Shown here: positions 53,305-60,866 of the stretch, piece by piece
Position numbering within the stretch: the stretch's first letter is position 1
How the letters are laid out: each line of letters starts with the position of its first letter
NCBI RefSeq assembly: GCF_018139545.1
Contig: NZ_JAGSPJ010000002.1
Coordinates: 558,001 to 622,000, forward strand
DNA from: Affinundibacterium fentianense
GTDB lineage: Bacteria > Pseudomonadota > Gammaproteobacteria > Burkholderiales > Burkholderiaceae_D
DNA: 64,000 nucleotides
Direction: 5' to 3'
Made by a program: the position numbers and the translations under genes
The notes under the pieces: model-generated
The model's database searches: none
Told to the model about the DNA's origin: nothing
The model's input: the letters and a program-made list of their open reading frames with translations, nothing else

Positions 53305-54024
53305 ATGAGCTACATTTATCTTATTCGACATGGACAAGCCAGTTTCGATGCTGACGACTACGATCAGCTCTCGTCACTTGGAGAAGAACAGTCACGCAAG
53401 TTAGGCGAATGGCTGTCTCGCACCAAACAAACTCTTGACCATGTTGTCATCGGTGGGAATCGACGCCATCGACAAACGGCCCAACATTGTCTACAAAGTT
53501 TTGGCACTACCCAAGCATCGATCCTTGAACAAAATTGGCTAGTGGATCAAGGTTTCAATGAATTTATGCACGAAGAAGTTTTACTCAAGCATAGCCCCGA
53601 GTTTGATCATTTTTCTGACCTAAAAAAATCAATCGCACAACAGTCGGATCCACGACGCGCATTCCATTCGCTGTTCAGCGCAGCAATGACACGTTGGACT
53701 AGCGGCGAATTCGATGACTACAGCGAAAGTTGGATCGCATTTCAGCAACGCTGCCGAATGGCATTACGCAAAGTGATCGACCTCCTTGAAGGCACGGAGC
53801 ACAACAAGAATATCGGCATATTCACCTCTGGCGGCACGATCTCAGTCTTACTACAGCCAATTCTTGGAATTAACGATCAACATATTTTTGAACTCAACGC
53901 CAGCCTATTGAATACAGGCGTCACACGTCTGAAGGTCAGCACGCAACAAATACGACTACGCGATTTGAACAGCACTGCTCACTTGGAATTGGATGGGAGA
54001 CCAGAGTTACTAAGCTACCGATAG
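53305..54024 (+). CDS. Histidine phosphatase family protein
   Basis: A 239-residue phosphoglycerate-mutase-type phosphatase. The catalytic His is in YLIRHGQASF at residues 4-13, the phosphate-binding Arg in GNRRHRQTA, the second active-site region in DQGFNEF, and the late His is replaced in the IGIFTSGGTI segment by Thr-Ser. The usual GHGG-type motif is therefore altered, so activity may differ. The ATG at 53305 starts just before the RHG motif; the frame extends upstream into the kinase gene. It sits within the acyl-CoA dehydrogenase/kinase/SDR set and may hydrolyse a pathway phosphate intermediate. Confidence 0.82.
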   Translation: MSYIYLIRHGQASFDADDYDQLSSLGEEQSRKLGEWLSRTKQTLDHVVIGGNRRHRQTAQHCLQSFGTTQASILEQNWLVDQGFNEFMHEEVLLKHSPEFDHFSDLKKSIAQQSDPRRAFHSLFSAAMTRWTSGEFDDYSESWIAFQQRCRMALRKVIDLLEGTEHNKNIGIFTSGGTISVLLQPILGINDQHIFELNASLLNTGVTRLKVSTQQIRLRDLNSTAHLELDGRPELLSYR

Positions 54025-54103
54025 AGCAAAACCACACAGCGGAAAGTCATCGCAATTTGAAGTAAACAAAATATCCACTTGAATCACTTAGGGAGTGTAC
54101 TGA

Positions 54104-54946
54104 ATGCAAGAATTAAAAGGAAAGGTAGCCGTCATCACCGGCGCGGCAGAGGGAATCGGTAAAGCAATCGCTTTCGCCGCTGCGGTCGAAGGCATGCACT
54201 TAGTTTTAGCAGACATCAATGCCACCATCTTAGATCAAACCGTCCAACAAATACGCGCTGCTGGAACCGAAGTGATAGGACTCACAATTGACGTCTCAAA
54301 AGAAGACCAAATTCAACAGCTTGCCGATACAGCGTATTCCCAATTCGGTGCTGTCCATCTCTTAATCAACAATGCTGGGGTGGCTTTCGCCAAGTCTTCA
54401 TGGGAAACCACCGCCAAAGATTGGGAATGGATTATGGGCATCAATCTGTACGGCGTAAGTCATGCATTACGTATCTTTGTACCGCGCATGTTGGCAGCAA
54501 ATCAGCCCGGCCATATCGTCAATACGGCCTCACTCGCGGGCCTGATTGCTGAACCGGCGTTGGCGGCTTATAACGTCAGCAAATTTGGGGTGGTTGCCTT
54601 GAGCGAAGGCTTGTATCACGACTTGAGCTTACGTAAATCTTCCATTGGGGTTTCCGTTCTATGCCCAAGTTGGGTGAAAACACGAATCGCAGATTCAGAG
54701 CGACAACGTGATCCGGCAGACCGTAGTCAAATTGAGAGCTTAGGAAAAGTCACACAAAAAACAGGCGCAGCTGTGATGCAGGCTGTTGCTTCGGGTATCG
54801 CGCCAGAAAAAGTCGCCCAAGATGTGATGGATGGCGTGAAAAATAATCAATTTTATATCCTGACTCATCCTGAATCGAAAGCAGCAGTCCACATTCGAGC
54901 CGAAGACATCATACAAGGCCGCTCGCCGACTTTATTACCCATTTAA
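54104..54946 (+). CDS. Short-chain dehydrogenase/reductase
   Basis: A 280-residue classical SDR. NAD(P)-binding TGAAEGIGKA is at residues 13-22, NNAGVAF at about 90-96, and the catalytic Ser-Tyr-Lys are in TASLAG and YNVSK. An acidic residue after the second strand (LVLADIN) favours NAD(H). It has a clear GGGAGTG ribosome site. As the last gene of the set, it could interconvert the keto and hydroxy forms of the substrate before phosphorylation, as LvaD does for levulinyl-CoA. It is convergent with the AcoR-like gene. Confidence 0.9.
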   Translation: MQELKGKVAVITGAAEGIGKAIAFAAAVEGMHLVLADINATILDQTVQQIRAAGTEVIGLTIDVSKEDQIQQLADTAYSQFGAVHLLINNAGVAFAKSSWETTAKDWEWIMGINLYGVSHALRIFVPRMLAANQPGHIVNTASLAGLIAEPALAAYNVSKFGVVALSEGLYHDLSLRKSSIGVSVLCPSWVKTRIADSERQRDPADRSQIESLGKVTQKTGAAVMQAVASGIAPEKVAQDVMDGVKNNQFYILTHPESKAAVHIRAEDIIQGRSPTLLPI

Positions 54947-55111
54947 ACTAAGCCGATTCAAATTTCAAAAAACGGCTCAAACTTCGACGACCACGGCCTC
55001 ACAGTGACTGAATTTTTTATCTATTTTTGTCGCAATGATTCAACTGTCATTCAAGACTATCAAGGGCTCAGTCGATCACGGGTTTTGAGCCGCCCTTTGC
55101 ATCTCCACACC

Positions 55112-57085
55112 CTAACTCTCATTCATTTGCAATTTACGATACAGCGTCTGCCGACTGATACCTAGATTCCGTGCGGCAGCGGAGACATTACCATTCGCAT
55201 TGTGTAAGGCTTGTTGAATCAAGTGCATAGAGTGCAAGTGTAAATTATCTGAATCGGGCACACCTGACACGCCAGGCTTACGCGGGACAACGAATTCAGC
55301 GCGCATTGATGCATCCACATTACCGCCTAGTTCTTGCACAAGATCGCCACCTAAATGCTGCCAAGAAATCAGCGTCTCAGCCTCATCCAACAATGCGACC
55401 GCAGCGCGCAAAACATGACTCAACTGACGCAAATTGCCTGGCCAGCGATAACGCTTCATCGCACGTAATACATCGTCAGCGATCAAGATATCGGCTGTCG
55501 GTGACACTTCCCGTAAAATATTCGCAAGCAATATGTCAAAATCAGCACGCTCGCGCAAAGGCGGCAAACACACATTCAGTCCGTTGATGCGATAAAACAA
55601 ATCCTCTCGAAACAAGCCTTGCGCGACGCGCGATTTCAAATGTTGATGTGTTGCACAGACTAAATTGAAATCGACCGTGAGTGACTGACTACTCCCTAAT
55701 GGCGTCACCTGCCGCTCTTGCAGCACACGTAATAATCTGGTTTGCAGCGGCAAGGGCATATCACCAATTTCATCGAGAAATAAAGTGCCTCCATGGGCTT
55801 CACGCAACTTACCCATCGCGCCGTTCTTTGAAGCACCAGTGAAAGCGCCCGCCACATATCCAAACAATTCTGCTTCAATCAGATGCTCTGGGATTGCCGC
55901 ACAATTGACCGCCACAAAAGCGGCCGCTTTGCGCGCGGATCGACGATGAATGGTTTGCGCGAAGACTTCTTTCCCGACACCGGATTCGCCTGTGATTAAT
56001 AATGGGATCTGTTTATCAATGACCTTCCGCGCCTTTTCCGCCATACCCTGCCACATTTGATCGGCGGGCGTCTGGGAACCTTCTTCGACGACAGGCGGCG
56101 GGGAATAATGCGCAGCCGAATTCGGAACGCCAGAGTAAATCATTTGCCGCACTTGGCGACTCTGCGGATGGATCATCGCAAATAGCGCAGCGCCAGATCG
56201 GGTATAGACTCGATCCGCCTGCAATTTCACTCCGCGCTGATTCGACAACAATTTTTGCCAATGTTGCTCAAATATGTGCGACCAAGAACACACACCTAGA
56301 TCACCATACTGCAAATTCAATAGCAGCAAGGCTTTCCGATTGGCACCGACTAAGCAACCCTCTTCCGAAAACGCCAATAGGCCTTGCGCGACAGAACCAA
56401 TTCCCTCCGCTCGCGGATGAATTTGTACAAGTACATGCTGCCGACACGCACTCATCACCATACTATTTTCTATCATTTGTGCCGCGGTCGAGACTAGTCC
56501 TAGGGTATGCGGATGGCGACTACGATGGTCCCCTGAAATATCGAGAATACCCATCAACTGCCCTTGAGCGGACAAAATCGGTGAAGCAGCACAAGTCAAA
56601 AATTCATTCGGCTCCAAATAGTGTTCAGCACCATTGATTTCAATTTCACTCGAAGCAGCGAGTGCTGTTCCAATTGCATTAGTACCGCGGTGGTGCTCCG
56701 CCCATGACGCGCCGCATTTCAATGCGACACGATCTGCTTTACTGAGAAAATCTAAATCGCCTAAAGTATGCATCAAGACACCTTGTGCATCCGCAAGGAT
56801 CACCATGCTATGGCTATGTTTTACCTGTTCAAATAAATACTCGATGACAGGCTCAGAGTGACTGATCAAATCATGATTCAGTTCGCGTGCTTGGCGCAAA
56901 TGCGCCGCATTCAAATTGTCATCACAAGGATTCACGCCTAAGGGTGACAATCCGGCTGAATAACTGCGTTGCCACGATTGTGCTACGCGCAAATCAATAT
57001 CAGCTTGCGGACAAATTCCCTGTTCGAGCAATTGTAGACGCGCTTGCTTCAAATGGGGTGCGGGAAGAATGGCGTGTTGACGCAT
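55112..57085 (-). CDS. Sigma54-dependent activator, AcoR-like
   Basis: A 657-residue enhancer-binding protein. It has an N-terminal GAF-type sensor region (about 60-230), then a PAS-like segment and the AAA+ domain with Walker A GESGVGKE (near 365), the sigma54-contacting GAFTGA (near 411) and Walker B GTLFLDEIGDMP. The C-terminal Fis-type helix-turn-helix is NVSAAARNLGISRQTLYRKL. The ATG at 57085 follows AGGAG by 7 bases. It diverges from an aldehyde dehydrogenase gene that carries a consensus -24/-12 promoter, so it very probably controls that operon, as AcoR controls acetoin/acetaldehyde genes. Confidence 0.93.
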   Translation of the reverse strand: MRQHAILPAPHLKQARLQLLEQGICPQADIDLRVAQSWQRSYSAGLSPLGVNPCDDNLNAAHLRQARELNHDLISHSEPVIEYLFEQVKHSHSMVILADAQGVLMHTLGDLDFLSKADRVALKCGASWAEHHRGTNAIGTALAASSEIEINGAEHYLEPNEFLTCAASPILSAQGQLMGILDISGDHRSRHPHTLGLVSTAAQMIENSMVMSACRQHVLVQIHPRAEGIGSVAQGLLAFSEEGCLVGANRKALLLLNLQYGDLGVCSWSHIFEQHWQKLLSNQRGVKLQADRVYTRSGAALFAMIHPQSRQVRQMIYSGVPNSAAHYSPPPVVEEGSQTPADQMWQGMAEKARKVIDKQIPLLITGESGVGKEVFAQTIHRRSARKAAAFVAVNCAAIPEHLIEAELFGYVAGAFTGASKNGAMGKLREAHGGTLFLDEIGDMPLPLQTRLLRVLQERQVTPLGSSQSLTVDFNLVCATHQHLKSRVAQGLFREDLFYRINGLNVCLPPLRERADFDILLANILREVSPTADILIADDVLRAMKRYRWPGNLRQLSHVLRAAVALLDEAETLISWQHLGGDLVQELGGNVDASMRAEFVVPRKPGVSGVPDSDNLHLHSMHLIQQALHNANGNVSAAARNLGISRQTLYRKLQMNES

Positions 57086-57234
57086 ACAGGTCTCCTGCCG
57101 CGCGGTATTTGCATATTGTTCATTGCGCGGATCGTTATAGGTGTTGAGTGTAGCGCAGATTGCCCTAGTTGGACATTCCAACCACCTGAGGCACAAGAGA
57201 ATTTCAGACGCAAATTAGAATAGTGAATAGCAAC

Positions 57235-57260
57235 TGTCACAAAATGTGACACCTGTGACA
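57235..57260 (+). promoter_or_regulatory. Upstream activating sequence (TGTCACA/TGTGACA)
   Basis: TGTCACA (57235-57241), three A, then TGTGACA (57245-57251) form a perfect dyad; a third half-site TGTGACA lies at 57254-57260. The element is about 200 bases upstream of the sigma54 promoter, the usual enhancer distance, and about 150 bases upstream of the AcoR-like gene start. Confidence 0.75.
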
Positions 57261-57436
57261 GTGCAAGTTGAGAAAGTGTCCGAATTAGCGACAGGAGAAA
57301 TAAAGATTAGCCTCGACAAACACAATAAAAATAATCGAAGACTTTTCGAATCCTTGAACCTTTTGTTGCGTCTTCATAGAAGGTTGCAATGCAACAAATA
57401 AAATGATCACCGCGCATCGGGTCTCCCACAAGAAAT

Positions 57437-57452
57437 TGGCACGCCATTTGCA
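57437..57452 (+). promoter_or_regulatory. Sigma54 (-24/-12) promoter of the aldehyde dehydrogenase operon
   Basis: The sequence TGGCACGCCATTTGCA matches the consensus TGGCACG-N4-TTGC(A/T) at every fixed position (GG at 57438-57439, GC at 57450-57451). Transcription would start near 57463, leaving a leader of about 75 bases before the TTG start at 57539. Confidence 0.9.
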
Positions 57453-57538
57453 ATAGAGATAAACGACAACGTCACGTTCAAAGAAAAACGTTGCAGAGTC
57501 CATAGTTCGTGGACAGCCACTCAAAAAAGGAGACTAAC

Positions 57539-59059
57539 TTGATCTATCAAGCACCAGGCGCAGAAGGCGCCAAAATTCAATACAAAGCACAATACAATAA
57601 TTTCATCGGCGGCAAATGGGTTCCACCAGTCAAAGGGCAGTACTTTGATGTGATTACGCCAATTAGCGGCAAAATTTATACCCAAGCAGCGCGCTCTGGC
57701 GCCGAAGACATTGAACTCGCACTCGATGCAGCGCATGCGGCAGCCGATGCTTGGGGAAAAACGTCTCCAACTGAAAGAGCGAATCTACTTAACAAAATTG
57801 CCGACCGCATCGAAGCGAATCTCGAAGTGCTCGCCTATGCAGAAACCGTTGACAATGGCAAAGCAATTCGCGAAACCTTGAATGCAGACATCCCTCTTAC
57901 TGTCGATCATTTCCGTTATTTCGCGGGTTGCATACGCGCACAAGAAGGTGGTTTGTCGGAGCTGGATGAAACAACCGTCGCGTATCACTTCCACGAACCA
58001 CTCGGTGTGGTCGGCCAAATTATTCCTTGGAATTTCCCTATTCTCATGGCTGCATGGAAACTCGCACCAGCATTGGGTGCGGGCAATTGCGTCGTCTTGA
58101 AACCTGCAGAATCGACACCGATTTCGCTATTAATTTTGATCGAACTGATTGCCGATTTATTGCCACCTGGCGTTGTGAATATCGTCAACGGCTATGGTCG
58201 CGAAGCAGGCATGCCTTTGGCGAACAGCAAACGGATTGCGAAAATCGCCTTCACAGGTTCAACTTCGACAGGTCGCGTGATTGCCCAAGCTGCAGCGAAT
58301 AATCTGATTCCTGCAACCTTAGAACTGGGTGGAAAATCCCCGAATATTTTCTTCGCCGATGTGATGGATGCGGCTGATGCTTTCCTCGACAAAGCAATTG
58401 AAGGCCTCGTGCTTTTTGCGTTCAATCAAGGTGAAGTTTGTACTTGCCCATCTCGCGCTCTTATCCAAGAAAGTATCTATGACAAATTCATGGAACGAGT
58501 ATTGCAACGCGTGGCTGCAATCACGCATGCGAATCCTTTGGATACCAACACCATGATGGGTGCGCAAGCATCAAAAGAGCAATTAACCAAAATCTTGTCT
58601 TATCTCGATCTCGGCAAACAAGAGGGAGCGGAAGTCTTAGCCGGCGGCGGCCAAGCGCATCTCGGTGGTGATTTGGAAGGTGGCTACTATGTGCAACCGA
58701 CGTTATTTAAAGGGCACAATAAAATGCGGATTTTTCAAGAAGAGATTTTTGGACCCGTCCTAGCAATTACCACGTTCAAAGATGAAGCAGAAGCGCTCGC
58801 GATCGCTAATGACACCTTATATGGCTTGGGCGCGGGTGTTTGGAGTCGCAATGGCAATGTCGCCTATCGCATGGGTCGAGCAATTAAAGCCGGTCGTGTA
58901 TGGACGAATTGTTACCACGCGTATCCAGCTCACGCTGCGTTTGGCGGTTACAAAGAATCAGGTTTGGGCCGTGAAAATCACAAAATGATGCTGAATCACT
59001 ACCAACAAACCAAGAATCTTTTAGTCAGCTACAGTGAAAATAAGCTAGGCTTCTTCTAA
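57539..59059 (+). CDS. NAD-dependent aldehyde dehydrogenase, ExaC/AcoD type
   Basis: Oxidises short aldehydes such as acetaldehyde to the acid. The TTG start at 57539, 6 bases after GGAG, gives 506 residues beginning [11 protein letters not shown], matching the length and N-terminus of Pseudomonas ExaC; an upstream GTG at 57509 lies before the ribosome site. The cofactor region is [20 protein letters not shown], the catalytic Glu is in [10 protein letters not shown], and the nucleophilic Cys is the first in [11 protein letters not shown]. It is transcribed from the sigma54 promoter and followed by a DUF779 gene, as in exaC/acoD loci. Confidence 0.95.
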   Translation: MIYQAPGAEGAKIQYKAQYNNFIGGKWVPPVKGQYFDVITPISGKIYTQAARSGAEDIELALDAAHAAADAWGKTSPTERANLLNKIADRIEANLEVLAYAETVDNGKAIRETLNADIPLTVDHFRYFAGCIRAQEGGLSELDETTVAYHFHEPLGVVGQIIPWNFPILMAAWKLAPALGAGNCVVLKPAESTPISLLILIELIADLLPPGVVNIVNGYGREAGMPLANSKRIAKIAFTGSTSTGRVIAQAAANNLIPATLELGGKSPNIFFADVMDAADAFLDKAIEGLVLFAFNQGEVCTCPSRALIQESIYDKFMERVLQRVAAITHANPLDTNTMMGAQASKEQLTKILSYLDLGKQEGAEVLAGGGQAHLGGDLEGGYYVQPTLFKGHNKMRIFQEEIFGPVLAITTFKDEAEALAIANDTLYGLGAGVWSRNGNVAYRMGRAIKAGRVWTNCYHAYPAHAAFGGYKESGLGRENHKMMLNHYQQTKNLLVSYSENKLGFF

Positions 59060-59085
59060 GCACGTCTGTTTTCGCGCGATAGAAC

Positions 59086-59113
59086 GGGCGAGGTGCAAAG
59101 AAGCATCTCGCCC
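59086..59113 (+). terminator. Hairpin between aldehyde dehydrogenase and DUF779 genes
   Basis: An 11-bp stem with one G-T pair (59086-59096 with 59103-59113) and a 6-base loop, followed by ATTTAAT rather than a solid T-run. It may be a partial terminator that lowers DUF779 expression relative to the dehydrogenase, or an mRNA-stabilising 3' structure. Confidence 0.5.
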
Positions 59114-59236
59114 ATTTAATACCCATTTGATGCACATTTGATGCCCGCTTGAGTATTACCGTCTATGCCAATAAATCTGAACCATTCTCCGCATAGACCC
59201 AGCCCCAATTCGACCCCATATTGAGTGGAAACCATT

Positions 59237-59614
59237 ATGACGGAACGTGTCATCGCCACCCCTGCAGCACGCGAGTTAATCGCGGAACTGAAAGCCATGT
59301 ATGGCGAAATACTATTTCATCAATCTGGCGGGTGCTGCGACAACAGTGCCGCAAACTGTTATTTACCGACAGATCTCACCATTGGCGCATACGATATTCA
59401 ACTCGGCGTGATCGATGGCGTGCCTTTTTACATTGGCAAACAACAATACGAGTATTGGAAGCACACCCAGCTTATCCTTGACGTGATCGAAGGCCATGGC
59501 GGCACGTTCTCCTTGGAAGGTGCAAGCGGAAAAGCATTTCATACACGGGCACGGCTGTTCACCGACACCGAGTGGCAGAGTATTGCTGCGCAAGTTAAAC
59601 AGGATTTGCTTTAA
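59237..59614 (+). CDS. DUF779 protein associated with aldehyde dehydrogenase
   Basis: A 125-residue DUF779 protein. The start MTERVIATPAA and the cysteine-containing block FHQSGGCCDNSAANCYLP (residues about 28-45) are the family signature and could bind metal; GVPFYIGKQQYEYWKHTQLILDV follows, split here as GVPFYIGKQQYEYW and KHTQLILDV. The gene regularly sits beside acetaldehyde dehydrogenase genes in proteobacteria, so an accessory role is inferred; its biochemistry is unknown. A GTG at 59225 in frame is possible but the ATG matches the family. The next 314 bases (59615-59928) show nothing I recognise. Confidence 0.9.
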   Translation: MTERVIATPAARELIAELKAMYGEILFHQSGGCCDNSAANCYLPTDLTIGAYDIQLGVIDGVPFYIGKQQYEYWKHTQLILDVIEGHGGTFSLEGASGKAFHTRARLFTDTEWQSIAAQVKQDLL

Positions 59615-59928
59615 GCATCCCATTCGATCACCTACGCTTCGCACTCGAACTTGCCCAGACCCCGCAAGTTCACTCACATTTTGCTTGTCTCCCCCAACAT
59701 TATTTAGTCTGAAAACGGCCGTGACTTTCATCTTGCAGGGATTGATATCCGTGCGCCACGCGGCGTTTGTCGTTTCGACAATTTGCTAAATTTCGTCAAT
59801 TTTCAATTTGTCGCGGCCGAAGTTGCTATAGTGATAGAAGCTGCGGACAATATGTATCGACGGAGTGAATCCAATACGCTCGCACGTCGCTGTCTATTTC
59901 CGTCAATCTTTCACTCTGAAGATCACCT

Positions 59929-60849
59929 ATGGCAAGTCCGACTATTGCAAACGGCACATCCAACGCACCCAGTTCATTCAAGCGCCGTCCGTTTTGGAGT
60001 CAATGGATCATCGGTGTCGTCGCCTTCATTGGCACGGCATTCTGCCACGCGCAGAACACCAATCCGACACAAGCATCGTCCGTCTATCGTTTTTCACCTG
60101 TCAATCAGTACGGTTTAGAACTGACGGCACGTTACTGGAATCCTATCATTGACTATGTTTCGCAAAAAGCCGGCGTCAAATTAGAACTTAAAGTTGGCCG
60201 CACTTCGGCAGACACGACTGCCTATGTCTTGGCAAATGAAGTTGACTTCGTATTTTCTAATCATTTGTTTAGCCCTGAACGCGAAGCACTGGGTTGGAAG
60301 GTATTTGGACGTCGAGCAACACCACCTATTCACAGCCAAATTGTTGTATTGGCCGATTCGCCGATTCAAAAACTCGAACAACTCAAAGATCTTCCGGTTG
60401 CCTTTCCTGGGCCAGAGGCATTGGTCGCCTACAAATTTGCTTATGCCCAGTTATTGCAACGGCAAATTCCGGTGCAAGTCGTTTTTGGCGGGAATATGGA
60501 TGGTGCATTTGCCCAATTACTCAGTGGAAAAGTGAAAGCGGTGGGCGCCAATTCTCAACTCACCGAGGGGTGGGTACAACGAGAAGGCAAAGCAATTCGG
60601 ATAGTATGGCAATCCGACCCGCTGCACGATCTTGCGCTCATGGCATCGAAAAATGTACCCAAGAAAGACTTACTCGCTATCAGCAAAGCATTCACCGAGA
60701 TGCTCAAAGATCCCGTGGGGAAAACAATTTTAGCGCATGCATCCGAATTGGTGAAATTACCACCTGGCAGCCAGTTCGTCGCTAGTACCGGCACCGAATA
60801 CGCAAGCTATAGAAAATTTTACCAAACTGCCCCTCCCAATTTACGTTAG
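59929..60849 (+). CDS. PhnD-like periplasmic binding protein paired with a hybrid kinase
   Basis: A 306-residue phosphate/phosphonate-type binding protein (PhnD superfamily). A signal segment (SQWIIGVVAFIGTAFCHAQ) ends near residue 42. The binding domain begins RFSPVNQYGLELTARYWNPI, with DFVFSNHLFSP and the two-lobe hinge PVAFPGPEALVAYKFAY. No ABC transporter genes are adjacent; a hybrid histidine kinase gene begins 18 bases after its stop. That points to a sensory binding protein that presents a ligand to the kinase. The ligand cannot be told from sequence. Confidence 0.85.
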   Translation: MASPTIANGTSNAPSSFKRRPFWSQWIIGVVAFIGTAFCHAQNTNPTQASSVYRFSPVNQYGLELTARYWNPIIDYVSQKAGVKLELKVGRTSADTTAYVLANEVDFVFSNHLFSPEREALGWKVFGRRATPPIHSQIVVLADSPIQKLEQLKDLPVAFPGPEALVAYKFAYAQLLQRQIPVQVVFGGNMDGAFAQLLSGKVKAVGANSQLTEGWVQREGKAIRIVWQSDPLHDLALMASKNVPKKDLLAISKAFTEMLKDPVGKTILAHASELVKLPPGSQFVASTGTEYASYRKFYQTAPPNLR

Positions 60850-60866
60850 GTTCACCGAATTCGCTT

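Noticed and set aside
54973..55092. CGGCTCAAA / TTTTGAGCCG inverted repeat between the SDR gene and the AcoR-like gene
   Set aside because: The arms are about 100 bases apart and short, too weak to call a terminator.
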